NCBI RefSeq assembly: GCF_901933205.1
Contig: NC_044572.1
Coordinates: 79,791,465 to 79,855,464, forward strand
Reading direction: 5' to 3'
Origin: Camarhynchus parvulus
Lineage: Eukaryota > Chordata > Aves > Passeriformes > Thraupidae
DNA length: 64,000 bases
The notes under the pieces are model-generated. The model saw only the letters and a program-made list of their open reading frames with translations. It had not been told where the DNA came from and searched no databases. The position numbers were made by a program, and so were the translations under genes. Position 1 is the stretch's first letter. The number at the start of each line of letters is the position of its first letter. Below, one piece after another: positions 1 to 12,500 of the stretch.

Positions 1-905
1 TTTCCATTGTTCCTTATAATCTAAATTACCCTGATAACCCCCATTCTTAAATCAAGTGCAGGAATGTGTTATGAGGATAACAGTGAAACTACCCATCCGT
101 TTCTTCTTGGTTTTGAATAGTACTAATAATAACATTTCCTACTTTCTTTCCTTACTTGTTATTCTTAGATAAGGAAAGAAAGGAGATTGATCATGTTTAT
201 AGTGACATCTGAATACCTGGAGTTTTTACTGCTGCAGACATGCAGCAATATTTGGAATGGGTCTCTTGGCAGGCATCTAAACTTATTCATACCTTTCCTG
301 TTTAATCATTTCACATTTACTCCTCTCTGCTGGAGGTCTGTCCTTGTGCTGCTCATTCTTTAGAGTTCATGTATTCAGTAAGAAACAAATTATTAATCAA
401 TTTTATCAGTAATAAATATTTGTTCATGCTTAGAATCTGCAATGAGAAACAGAATGTTTCCAGCAGATGCCATTTGGGAGTTTGCTCTGCTTTTTTCATA
501 GTTAGTGTGAAATGAGGTTAGGGACCTCAGCACAGCTCCTGCTACTGTCTCACCTGAAGCAGTACTGCTGTTGCAGTCCTTGATACCCAGGCAGGAAATC
601 GGAATGATGTTGGCAGTGCAAGTGGAAGGTGTCTTGCAGCACTGGGTACGTGTGCCCTGCAGCAGGTTCACATCAGCCAGTAGTACAGACTATTGCATCT
701 GATATCAACCTCCTGTGGTTGTTTACTATACATTTAGGTTGTTATTCTCAACTCTAGTGGCATTCTTCCAAGTTTAAGTTTGGTTGTTAAACATGCCTGC
801 TTAGGTATTTAATCATTCCTCCTAACCACAGCATCAAGGTATCCATGGCAGTCACTCACTCAGTGGATTTTGAATCCATTTCACAGGAGAAAGGTGTGCA
901 TGAAT

Positions 906-952
906 TAAAAAAAAAACCAAACAAAACCAAAAACAAGCAAACAAACAAAAAG
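906..952. repeat. A-rich low-complexity run (AAAC-like)
   Basis: The stretch is almost entirely A and C, with repeated caaa and caaaa words after a run of ten or more A. It is simple sequence, not a gene. It could be a decayed poly(A) tail, but no recognisable retrocopy precedes it. Confidence 0.6.
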
Positions 953-1110
953 TCCCCCAAACCACCAAAGAAAAATCAATCAGCTTGCTGGGAACCTGGA
1001 AGCATATCATGCTGCTATACTGGGACTGGAAATTATGGCAGAACCACTCACTTGGGTAAACAGAAAGTCTCCTGAAGCACAAGAAGAAACCAGAATGGAA
1101 ACCTGAACAA

Positions 1111-1160
1111 CAAATGCAGCTTTTCATATTCCTTTAAAGGAATATGAGAAGCTGCATTTG
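1111..1160. repeat. 50-base near-perfect palindrome
   Basis: Two 25-base arms meet with no spacer. The left arm (1111-1135) and the reverse complement of the right arm (1136-1160) agree at 24 of 25 positions; base 1123 is the only mispair. The central 24 bases, 1124-1147, are an exact palindrome. Pairing stops abruptly on both sides. It lies just before the first recognisable CR1 ORF2 similarity. It could fold as a long spacer-free hairpin or cruciform; no function can be read from sequence. Confidence 0.85.
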
Positions 1161-2356
1161 GAGATAAAATGAGGAAGATCAAAGACCAGCAGGAGGTAAC
1201 TTGGGATATAAAGGGTCACAGCAGGGGATTTTACAACCATATGTATCCTAAAAGGAGAAGGAAGTTGAGAAACTATAAGTTCATTAATGCATGGGGAAGA
1301 CAAATTAGTGATGGATAAAAGGGAAAAGACTGAAGAACTCAACACCTGTTGTGCCACAGTTTTATCAGGCAAATACTGGACTCGTGTACATTTCAGTATG
1401 TTTTAAGAAGAGCAAGAAGAAGAAGCAGGCATGGGCATCAACAGGATAAGGGCTATTTGGAGAAGATACATACATATATATATGTATGCATGTATTTGGA
1501 TCCATGACACTGGATGGAATTTACCCAAGGGTACTGCAAAAAAAGCTGATTGGTGCAGTTGAGAGGCGTCTGTCACACTGGTGTTTTGGGGAGGTGGCTG
1601 AGAAGTAGAAAAAGGCTGAAAATTAATCTGGCTTTGAGGAGAACAGAAACATAGTCTGAAGATCATCTTTATCTCAAACCTCGAAAAAAGCATGGACTAC
1701 GACTTTTTAGAATCCATTTGAAAGCATATGATGGAGGAACAGTCAGCATGGATTTACCACTTGCAAATCATGTTTAGTGAGCGTGATTGCCTTGTGTGAT
1801 AAAGTGTTTGTCCACGTGGATGAAAGGAGAATGCTGATGGAATATACTATTCCTTTATTGTTTTCTTAGTACAGGCTGTAAATCCTGACTAAAGCAGCAC
1901 ACTTTTGAAAAGGAACTGAGGTTTATAGAGGACACCAATCTAAATATGAGCCAGCAATGTATTCTCTTTCTGTATGTGGCAGACTGGGATACATCTGTGA
2001 CCAGCAGGTGCATGGAATATTGTCTCCGTTTTCTTGGTACTGCTGTGGACGCCTGGGCAACACTGTTTCCATGTTTGGGACTACTCCATTCAATAAGAGT
2101 TCTCAGAATCTGGAGAGGGTGCAGGGAAGAGGTCACAAGTTTCAGTTTGGGAAGTTCACATTGGACATTGCACTTTTCCAGGTAGGCAGTGCAATGCTGG
2201 AACATAGAGGTGGTGGAATGTCCATCATTTGATCACTTCAAGGCTCTCCAACAAAACCACTGACATTATCTGGTCTTGACAATCCTTCCATAGGCAGCAG
2301 GCTGGACTCTCATGGCTTCCCAATGGTTCTTCCAACCAAAAATTCTAAGATTACAT
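1160..2356 (+). mobile_element. Degraded CR1 LINE, ORF2 linker/RT through 3' end
   Basis: Broken-frame translation follows CR1 ORF2 in order. Near 1310-1370 is the segment after the endonuclease linker (reads KTEELNTCC). Near 1510-1560 is the PDG-PRVL reverse-transcriptase segment (DGIYPRVLQ). Near 1770-1850 is a segment resembling SQHGF...CL...VDE (TCKSCLV, then VDERR). Near 1948-1965 is the atgagccagca word of the NMSQQC motif. The end, about 2285-2356, has the usual 'ggctggact...cttccaacc...attcta' CR1 tail. Many stops and frameshifts show it is dead and old. The 5' limit is approximate. It lies wholly in a CTNND2 intron in the same orientation as the gene. Confidence 0.75.
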
Positions 2357-4659
2357 GAGTGACTCGAATTTCAAGTCAAGCCCCTGGAAAATTGGGAATA
2401 CAGAAAGTACAAGCTCTGAGACAAAATCTGGAACAGAACAAAATTCCCTTACCTCCTTTCTCATGTCACGGCCATTATTTGTCTTCCCTTGCACTGATCG
2501 TGGAGCACTTGCTGACAGAGGTGCGCAGGTTAATGGAAAACAGCCCTACAAACCCTTCTAAGCAAAACTGGCATTCACATCAAATAAATCCATTGTGTGT
2601 GGTGGATTCCCACACACACACTGAGTTCTACAGGGGTGAAAAGTGACAGCGTAGACAACACATCACAACCATTCTGTAAAAGGGGTTGAATGAAGGATGC
2701 AGAGGCCAATTTAGGTATTGTGTGAGTTCTCAGTGCTTGACTTTCTGACTGTACTGTTCTGTAAAGCATGATACAACAATGAGCTGATTAGCAGTTGCAA
2801 GTATGTTACTTTCAAATGTCAGCCAAACAGCTCGAGGAAGATTTGTACTTGAAAATCTTTTTTCAATTATGGTCACATAGGCTAATAAGTGTTAATTTGG
2901 GTTCTCTTAATAGACAAGCAAGTAAGTGGTATTTTGATAGTACTTTAAATTGGTATGTACAGTTACAATATTGGACATTTTTAATTAATGTTAATTTAAA
3001 TAGACGCTTTTAGAATTGCAGTTGCAAGCTGCTTTTTGTATTCTTTACATTAAGATGAAATTACAGAGAAAAAGTATTGACCATTACATTCACAATGTCT
3101 TGCCATTTGTAAGTTTCTAAATTCCATTAAATCCTCTTGAAATTGCAACCAAACTTTAAAATTCTATGCAAAATATTAATACTACAGTTCTTGAAGAACT
3201 GGACATAGAGGAAACACAGTAGATTTTTTTTGTTAATCACTTTACCTAACTAGTACAACTTCGGGATATTTAGGTCTTATTTTTCAATCTCATTGGTACC
3301 TCCATATTTTTCTGGAGTTCCGTGAACTCGTTCACTAAAGTATTTCCAGAACTCTGCTGTTTGTTCAGAGTGACTTCGCCATTGGTCTAAATAAATAAAG
3401 ATGGTTGCACTTAATCTTTAAAGTAAACTTTGAGAATTTATACTTGTTGCTGCTGTTCCTTCTGGTGTTATAGTAATGATCAACTTCTCAGGCATTGCTA
3501 TTTTTTTTGGCTGTCATGTTTTGTTCAGTTAACAGGGCAGATTTGTAAATCAAGTTTACAGCCTAGCAGGCTGCCTGAATCTTCTGAGGCAGGTTATAGT
3601 GCCAGTTTTCAAGTGGACTTTGGGTTATAAATGTGTAAATTGAAGACCTAGGTGATAAAACTTTTATTTGGGGAAAGAGGGTAGGAGGCATATTGATAGT
3701 CATGATGTGATTCCTGTAAGAGGCTGTAACAAATAGCAAAGACAAGTGTATGAGGTTTTGCTGCCTGAATTAGGAATGTTTAGCAGCTCAACTTAATTAG
3801 GCATGTTTTGAGAAAATGCTTCATGGTGTGGATTGAATTTCAGGCATTCACCAAAATCATGTGAGTAGCTTTGGCTGCAGCCATCACAGCAGTACCACTG
3901 CTCAGCACACATAGTATTTGGAGAAGCCCAGCACATCCCCAAAAATGTGGGGAAACACTGAAGTTGTTTTTTCCATCTGCCAGGGTGCCGCATTCCATGG
4001 AGATTCTCAAGAGAATAGATGACATGGATGACAGTGGTGTTGTGTGGCTTAATACCATGATGCTGAGGGTAAAATGGTGAGGCAATAGTGAGGATATATT
4101 TGGTGAGAATCAGGCAGGTTAAGCAGAAAAAATTGAAGCTGCATATGGATTACTACTTGTCTGTTGTAACCAAGAGTTTTATCTTAGGGACTTCACTACA
4201 CTGTGGAATAACATAAAGCAAAGAACTGCAGAATAATTACTTTTCAATAATTCTCCCAGTGAATACTCTCAGGGTAGACCCTGTGTCTCCAGAGGAAGTT
4301 AGTGCAGGATAAATACTGCACATGAAATACAGATAACTTTGCCAAAGCTTCCTCCAGTAGAAGAGTTGATGCAGTGTCTAAATGTTCCTGAAGTGTTCAG
4401 TGGCACCCATTGGTGCCTGGGGTTGTTTCTGGAGTGCATGTGTGCAGTTCTTCCCTTCCTCTAAATCCTGGTGTGGTGTTATACAGCCAAGAAGTTCCCA
4501 GAGCTGTGATCAGAGACCCACTTACCAGCTGCCAGAGCCCAAGAATACCAGGAGTGGTGCCTGTGCCCAGCAAAGCCCAATCACTGTCTGATTCTGATTG
4601 CAGTAGGGAAAGGAGGGTGAGCCTCAGCTGAGGCCCCTCCAATACCTCTGCCTCACATG

Positions 4660-5250
4660 GTGGATAAGGAATTGGCTGGATGGATGCAGACAGAGAGTTG
4701 TGGTCAATGGCTCTATCTTTAGGGGGACATTGGTGATGAGTGGTGCCCCTCAGGGCTCTGTCTTGAGGCCGGCACTCTTCACTATCAGTGATCGAGTGCA
4801 CCTTCAGTGAGTTTGCAGATGACGTGAAGCTGAGCAGTGCCGTTGGCACAAGAGAAGGAAGGGGTCTCATTCGGGGGACCCGAACAAACTTGAGAAGTGG
4901 GCCCATGAGAAGCTCATGAAGCTCAACAAGTCAAACTGCAAGGTGCCACACCTGGGTCAGGCAATCACAGAGGTGAGTGCAGACTGGGAGAAGCCACTGA
5001 GAGGAGCCCTGCCAAGAAACACTTGGGAGTTCTGGTGGATGAAAGGCTGAACATGAGGCAAGAGTGTGTGTTTACAGCCCAGTGGTGTCTTGGGCTGCAT
5101 CAAAAGCAACGTAGCCAGGAGGTTGAGGGAGGTGGCTCTCCTGCACTGCTGTACTCTCCTGAGAGAGCAGCTGGAGTGCTGCATCCAGCTCTGGGGCCCC
5201 CAAAATCAGAAGGTCATGGAGCAAGTCCCGAGGAGGGACATGCAGACAAT
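4660..5250 (+). mobile_element. CR1 LINE fragment, C-terminal reverse transcriptase
   Basis: The + strand reads, with frame breaks, through the hallmark CR1 ORF2 order: QRVVVNGS, then SGAPQGSVL near 4737-4765, the FADDTKLS equivalent near 4808-4835, LEKWAHEKLMK near 4890-4925, a decayed LGVLVD segment near 5020-5045, LGCIKSNVARR near 5087-5125, and LECCIQLWGPQ near 5170-5205. Frameshifts and stops make it non-functional. It is truncated on both sides: no endonuclease and no CR1 3' tail were found. This accounts for the 80-170 codon open frames here on both strands, which are not genes. Confidence 0.9.
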
Positions 5251-6126
5251 CTGCTCTGGGCAGAAAGATAACTCAAGGACAAGGAACTGGAGCATTATTG
5301 ATACTCAATTTATACACTTACTATCTTGATGGAGTGTCATTTTACCAGAGCCACCTGCTAAGAAAGGAAGAAAAAATGCTCTTGTATTTGGTACTAACAT
5401 ATTTATTTCAGCAAGGTTTTGGCAATGGAAATCTTCTCTGAGCTGGGAAATAAGTACTAAGACTCCTAAAGTTCTGTTAAATAATTTGCAGTCTTTATAC
5501 CTAATATAGGAAATTTTACTATAATTCAGGGAATTGTGTTTGCACTGTTTCAGAGGAAGCTATGTTTTCGAGTAACTGACAATTAACTGAGAATGGTAAA
5601 ATAATAATTACAAAATTAGAATGAGTGTTTATTCATAAAAGAACAGGCACCTTTATAAGCTGTAATTATCTTTTTGCTAATTTGGTCTGACTGGCAAACG
5701 AAGCATACAGAGGATGTATCTTTTCCCATGCATAGCACCACTGCAGTCAGAACACTGTTAGAGGTGAGGTTTGTTGTAAAAGCAGGTCACATGGCAGCAA
5801 TACTGATGGTGCTGAGTATCTCTTGCTCAGGGAATTCTTATTGTCAACTGAAAAGTAAAAACAACTGCAGGAGTTCCTCAGCGTAGGACTAATTAACTAG
5901 AGACCAAGGCAGAAGTTTGTCACAGCACCAGTAACTTTGTATTTGAAACCAGCTCTCAACTTTTTCTGGTTATTCAATTTGCATAAATTTTTCCCCCACT
6001 AATTTTTTTTTTATTGTTGGTGAATTGTGGGTTTCTAGAACACAATGCATTCTGTCTCTTGGCCCAAGAAATATGTATCTATGTACATGTCCTCTTATGT
6101 AAGGTGAAACTTGATCAAAATAGGTC

Positions 6127-6180
6127 CATCATGACAGAAAGGAGACAAAGGTGCATCATGAGAGAAAGGAGACAATGATT
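6127..6180. repeat. 27-base tandem duplication
   Basis: Bases 6127-6153 and 6154-6180 are adjacent copies sharing catcatga-agaaaggagacaa with a few substitutions. It is a short local duplication; nothing indicates coding or regulatory use. Confidence 0.75.
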
Positions 6181-6817
6181 CTGCAGAAAACTGCTCAATC
6201 AGATACACACAGCTCCCGCGAACTATATTTTTGGGGGAAAGGAAGGGTTGAAGGTGAGGTGTCCTCTTCTTTCACGGCATACAAGTGTTTTGGTGCAATT
6301 TATAGGAAGAATCAGGATGAGAAAAATGTGTTAAATGCATGTCTTTGCAGATGGGAGGGGAAAATATCTGAAGCATAGTAGTGTATTTCATGGTCAAGCA
6401 AATAACGAAGTACAGAGTCTGATACACACGCAGGAATTTTGCAAACACCTTCAGGCACCAATGCAAAGTTTGAATTTGGGATTTAGTTTAGCAGGAATGA
6501 GCAAATTGATTCAAAGGGTATGTATTAAAATGAAAAGGGAAAAAATTAATCTCTCACAATAAGTAATATCTCCCTCCTGAGCAGTTCCTGTGACATACAG
6601 CAGAGCTAGGCATCAAAACAGGGCAGTGTAGGGTCTTGTAAGAAGTTTGTTCTGGCAGAAGATCCAGGTTGTCAGATGCCATCCCTGGGGTATCAGCCAA
6701 AGGGGTGCAGAGCATCAACAGTAACCCTCATAGCAGAGTTTGTTCGTTGTTCTGGCATGGACTAGGTGGGGGTAAGTAGATTTGTGATAGAGTGATCCCC
6801 TTCTTTTTGTACAGGTT

Positions 6818-6905
6818 GGCCCTGAGATTAGCTCAGTTGGTTAGAGCATGGTGCTGAGCAGCAGTGATGCACAGGGACTCATTAGGCTGAAGGACACACT
6901 AGAGG
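6818..6905 (+). mobile_element. tRNA-Ile-like SINE head (degenerate)
   Basis: Bases 6829-6840 are an exact pol III A box (tagctcagttgg), followed by ttagagcatggtgctga. This is the D-arm to anticodon-arm region typical of eukaryotic tRNA-Ile. A ggcc start at 6818 matches the 5' acceptor strand, with several extra bases before the A box. The T-arm and B box are not recognisable and the 3' acceptor strand is missing, so this is not a working tRNA gene. Passerine genomes carry a CR1-mobilised SINE family with a tRNA-Ile head, which would fit; a lone tRNA pseudogene is the alternative. The 3' limit is a guess. Confidence 0.55.
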
Positions 6906-9537
6906 GTCAGTTCTTTCTCCATCCCTCAGTGTGCACATAAAGCTGTTTGGAGATGGGATGATGTGACATAATTTGAGGTAGGATGCTCACAGGCAATTTC
7001 AGGTGAACTGTCATAAAAATAGGACACGAACATACATATTTATTTCTTATGCTGAAGGCACATTTGGACAAAGCGTAAGAATTGTAATTTATTATGCATT
7101 GCATTATATGTTTTTTACAATTAGGCAATTTATGATAATGAGATTTTTTAACAGGTATTTAGCTCAAAAATTCATAACACCGTGAGATGCTATTACTGGG
7201 AATCAGCTTAGATACCTTGATGTCTTTAATGGAGTTAAAGCATAAAGAAAAGAAAATTGAGGGTTGAGATTATTCTAGAAATAAGAAAATGCAATTTCAC
7301 AGGAACAGGATCGTTTAATTATGTGACTAGAAAGAAATAATATGAGCAAATAATAAATTAATTTTGAGATGCCTAACTGAAAATTTGAAGAAGGAGCTGG
7401 TAACAGAGCATTTGTGACAGGATTATGACAGTAAAAGAATTTACATACTGCAAACTAGTTTAGACAAAGAACAGGGAGAAATGGCAAATAAGCAGCATTT
7501 CTAAAGATTTTTAGTTTGGTAGGGAAGAAGGATGCCTCTCAGATTTGGAGAGACTCCAGCCAGAGAAATATCAGTAGCAGTCAATTCACTGAGAGCATGA
7601 GCAATCACATAGATGGAAAGCATGTCTTCTGCTTTGCTGTGCTGTGCTCTAACTTAATTTGTTTCCGAGCAGCATTTCATACTTCTGATACTAATAAGTG
7701 TTCTGCATTGTGACTTCTTATCCTCTGTATTAAAATTTCTAAGTGGCTGATCAAAAAGAGATGAAGCTAATAATCTAATGAACTGATTGGTGTTGTAATT
7801 AATTGTGCTCATCTGATTAGTCAACAACCAAAGCTGATTTACCCTCCTTTCTTCTCAAGGCAGTGCACTGATAATGGCTTTTCAAGACTGCAAAATAGAT
7901 GCAGGAAGGCACTTGAAACTCAGATGTGACAGGGAGATTGCTTTGTAGGTTAAGGGAATCATCTTACTTGAGCAATCACGATCGTATTTGTTTGTTCCTC
8001 CAGTTTGATAGGATTGCATATTTCTTGTGTTTTTTCTGGAACCTAATCTTTATTCATAGGATTTTTACAGTGGTAACTTTATTAAATATACCTATTTACA
8101 CTGTTTCTGGTCTTATTTTTGCAGTTATCTTTTCCACTGAGTTCTAAAACCAAAGCAAGAGAGCGGTATAACTTTCCAGTACTTTGATTTATAAGACCTG
8201 AGAAGAACTGCATTCCTGATAATGCTTTTAAGTGTTTCAAACTTAAGGGCAGAGGCAAACAGACTTACTGAGCTTAAGTGTCTACCAAAGTATATAAAAA
8301 GAATGTGCACTATGTTGTAATACCTCATCCAAAACTTCTAGGTTTGGTTTAGTAACAACAGTGCCAACTTAAAAATCAGCATACCCAATGGAAAAGTGAA
8401 AATCATAGCATAAAAAGTATAATCTTATGTCAAAATGGAATCCAAGATTCATCTCTAATGCCATTATTTATTCTCATATTTATACAACTAGAAAGTCAAA
8501 TCTGAACTGTCATCTAGCCCAAGTAGAATACTTGTTTTAACAGAGTGAGAAACCAAAATGACATGGTCATGGTATCCCATCCCAGGGTTAAAGTAGTTTT
8601 TCCTCATACAGATGCTCTCCTGAGTTGCTATGTCTGAAATAAGCTCTATTTCTTTTTCTGGTTTTGGTGGGTTTTTTTAATTTTTTTCAAGATGTGGCTT
8701 TTGTGTTTGCCTAGAAATGCATTCACATCCCTTTATCATCAAACTAGGAGAGCTCATTTCAGCTTCCCGTCCTTTCAAAGTCTCTGTTTATTTGCAAATG
8801 TAGAATTACTGGGTTTATACCCGAATCACAGATTTAGCTCCTTGCATCATGTTGTAGAAGGAGTTTGACAGTTGTGGCACTTGACTTTTTACTACCTGTG
8901 TTTGGTTGCTCTTAAACTGAATTTGTGTGGCCTGTGGGTCTATGTGGCAAATGGACTGTTTTCCATGTAACAAGCATTCACTTGATATTTAAATGGACTG
9001 GTTTTTCTGGCAAACTGACTTCTTACTGTTGCATTTGTGTGTATGAGCCACAAAGGAGACCAAGACAGGGACCTACAACTTAGGCATTAAAGGGCTTTTT
9101 TCTTCCATAGTTTTCAGTTAAGAGAATTTAGGGACAGTAGGACTCACTGGAATGCAAGACACTCAAATGACTGAGAAAGTTTTAATGCAGAGATATTGGG
9201 CTTCATATCACTTCCTTTTTTTCTTCTGTGAGGTAGTGCAATGACATTCTTTGTACAAAGACTTCTGAGTGTGCTGGAGACCCAGTTCTAAGTGCCTTAT
9301 TAGAATGGAGCAGAGGATGGCTCCAGAGGGTATCAAATCTCTGGTACTGAGATCATCATTACTTGAGAGAGGGGAGAAAGGATGCACAAATTAGTCCTTT
9401 AAGACCACAAGATATTTAACAAATAACCTTTAAGAAGGTATTAACCCAAAGTCTGTTTTTTGTAGGTTTTGCTTTTAGATTTTGTAGGGTTTTTTCCTGA
9501 TTACAGAAATTATACTTGTGAAACTTTTTCATTGATT

Positions 9538-9557
9538 TTGTTGTTGTTGTTGTTGTT
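9538..9557. repeat. (TTG)n microsatellite
   Basis: Six to seven perfect TTG units in intronic sequence. Confidence 0.85.
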
Positions 9558-12500
9558 TAGAAGTTTTATTAAATAAGAAAACTGTTGTGCTACAAAAAGC
9601 ATCATGCTTATATGTGATGATCTGGTCCTTTTCTATTACTATAGTCAAATATGTCTTCTGTTGGTGGAATGTGCCCACTAGTAGTGACCAATTTCAGGTA
9701 AAACCTGGCAGCAGGTCAGGAGTGTATTTTGGCCCTGTGTTGGATCCTGAAGTTCCCCTTTTATCATGACCAACTCAGGCATTGAAGTATTTCTCACTGC
9801 ATAGAAAAGGGGCTTGCATGTATTCCTGAAAAGCACAAGAGCTACACTGGGATTAAGTCAAGGGGAAAGAGCTGTCAAAACTAAGAGGTTTTTTTTTTCA
9901 TTTGTTAGTACTAGTTGTTCTTCAGATAAAAAAAAGGTCAAATACATCAAAGGATGGCAAGAAATTTCACACACTGGGAAGGTTGGCTAAATTCCTTTTC
10001 CAAGGTTCAGGTACGAATGAAAATTCTTTCCTCAGCTGTTGTGCATGTTACAATTTTGACTGAAGGAGAGTGATTTTTCTTTACAGCTAAAATTGTATTA
10101 GAGAAATAACATTCAAACAATTTTATAAAGAGGTCTCAGCACTGTAAGGCGTGCTGGTACACAGAATAATATTTTAGACATAGTAAATTACTGCCTTTTA
10201 CAGATAGTGTATTTCTTTGATGCTTACTGCAAGCTCTAAAGCATTTTGTCTGCTTCTTTTCAATTGTTCTTAAGAATGCAGTCATAATACCAAGTTTTTC
10301 CTGAGACTACAGCCTACAAAAAATAAAAGAGGAGACATTTTTATTCTTGCAGAAGTATTTTTGCTAGGGCAGCTCATGCAAGTCAAAGGCTTTCCTGCAG
10401 TCCTGAACAGGACAAACAGAGGCTTTTAGCGGAGAGGAAAAGTAGACATAGAAATGATGTACAAATAATATGAATTATAATACTTTAGAGATTGCTTGAA
10501 TGGTTCATGTAGAGAAAGGCAATTAAGAACATCAAAACAGACCAATACATAAGCATTTGAGGAAAATAACCTGATAAACAGTAGGTAGAATGAGGTTAAT
10601 TGAAAACTGTTTATGTCTGATTAGTTTTTTTCTGAATAAGATAACAAGCTGAACAGAAAAATAAAAATGGACTACTTTCCAGTGCTGAAGCATCTGACAC
10701 AGTAATTTTGAGTTTTCACAGTGATCAGAACAGGTAGCCAGGGAAGAAATGTGGAATGAGACCGGTAGTAGTTCCTCAGGGCGTGCTCCCACTGGCCATG
10801 TGGGTGTTTCACTGAGTGCTGGTGGAGGGAGTGATACCTGCATTTGGCAGCCTCAGTGCCATCCTTCTCTACAAATGTGTCCTGTTGCTCTTCAGTCCAT
10901 GCAGGGAGTAAGACTTGCAGAGTCCTCTGGATAGTGGTTCTGTAGGACAGAAGTGCCTGAGCTGATGCTGGTATTTAATGCTGGATCATCAAAAGCTGAT
11001 GCTGTTGTATTTACATTCTCGCAGTCTTCAACACATCTAGAGCTCCATTTAGCAACATGACAATTGTAAATGGAGAAAAGTATCTTGACATTGACATGTT
11101 TAACCATTCCCATTTTAACCTTCAGAGTCTGTACCACAGCAGGTCTTCCCAAGGGCAGTAAGTGACTCAATACTTCAGCTCTTTCTGAATGAGCAGGTAG
11201 TGTAATAAAAGCTGTATAAACAGATGAGCATTAGTGAGTGCAGTGATTTTTATGAAACAAAATACTGAATGTCAGAGAAATTCAATATCAAAATAGAAAT
11301 TTTATGCAGGTAGGATTTCATTATACCATAATTTTAAAGATTCCCTCAATACACTATGTCTAATTCTGTGTATTGTAGTTAAATAGAATTGCACATCAAA
11401 TGAAAACACAGCAAAAGAGGAGAGGGGTAGTTAGAATTTTTTTTTTTCTTTTAGATGAAGCTATGGCTGATTATAGCATGAAATCTTACCAAGACTGTTC
11501 CTGCCAGAAAATTCGGGGTGGTTTTGGGTTTGTTTTACAGAGATGGTTTCTTTTAAGGTGTTTATTGCAGTTCATGTGCTGTCCCATCATGTATCTTTCA
11601 AAACTATCAAAATAGCAAAAATTATGTTAGGAGTCAACTGCTTCACAAATCCCACAGAGCAGTCTTTAAGAACAGTGCATTTAGCCTTAGGATTGGACAT
11701 GCAGAAGCACAGCAGTAAAAGGCACCTGTTGAGTGCTTGACTTGGTGGGCTAATTGCTCTGATGCTTTGAAAACAGGTACCACCTGAATAACCAAAGCTA
11801 AATAACATTGTTATAGCATTTGATAGAAAGGTTAATAACCAAGACTGTATCCACATTAGACTGTCAGATGTTTGTCTAATTAAAAAGTATTCTTTTAAAG
11901 TGAAAGTGATACCTAAGGGAGAAAGATCTCACTTAGGCCAAGTTCCTTGTTGATATAGAATGGTCTTCTTTAACTAAGTTGGGCTATTCTAATTAATACA
12001 AGATGGGTTTTCACCAAAACTTATGTTATACTGAATCCACATGAAGGATTGCTGAATTCTGACAGCCAGCTAATAGATAAAGAAAGTTATAAGTGTTGCT
12101 AAGAATACTTACAAAGAAATCTTGCTGATTTTGGTGATACTGCACTGAACTGTCATTCAAATCAGGAAAAGTTAAAGGGATATCTGTGGCAGTGACTGAA
12201 AAATCTATTTTAATTTATTTTTACTTCCAAACTATAGCTGATTTTATATTCACTGAAAACCTAACACTTAGAAACTCTAATAATGAAGAATGAATCATCT
12301 TGTGTTTTCTTTGTTTTGTCTCTGCTTTGTTTAAATTTCTATTTTGTCTCAGAAGTAGCTAGTCTTATCAGCTAGTTTAGTTTCCAGCAAAAAGAGATGA
12401 TTTTAAAAAGTCTTACTGTACAAATTATAAAAAATCAGAATTTGTCTAAAAGTAACAGTAGTAACTAGAACTACTACAGCTAACCTATCTATTCCATGTC

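Noticed and set aside
1469..1488. 20-base palindrome catacatatatatatgtatg
   Set aside because: It is an alternating AT/GT-type simple sequence, expected to be self-complementary; not a specific signal.
4397..4906. 169-codon - strand open frame
   Set aside because: Its lower half is antisense to a + strand CR1 RT fragment and its upper half shows no domain; composition is that of a shadow frame.
6829..6870. Functional tRNA gene
   Set aside because: The A box is exact but the B box, T-arm and 3' acceptor strand are missing, so a SINE or tRNA fragment is the better call.
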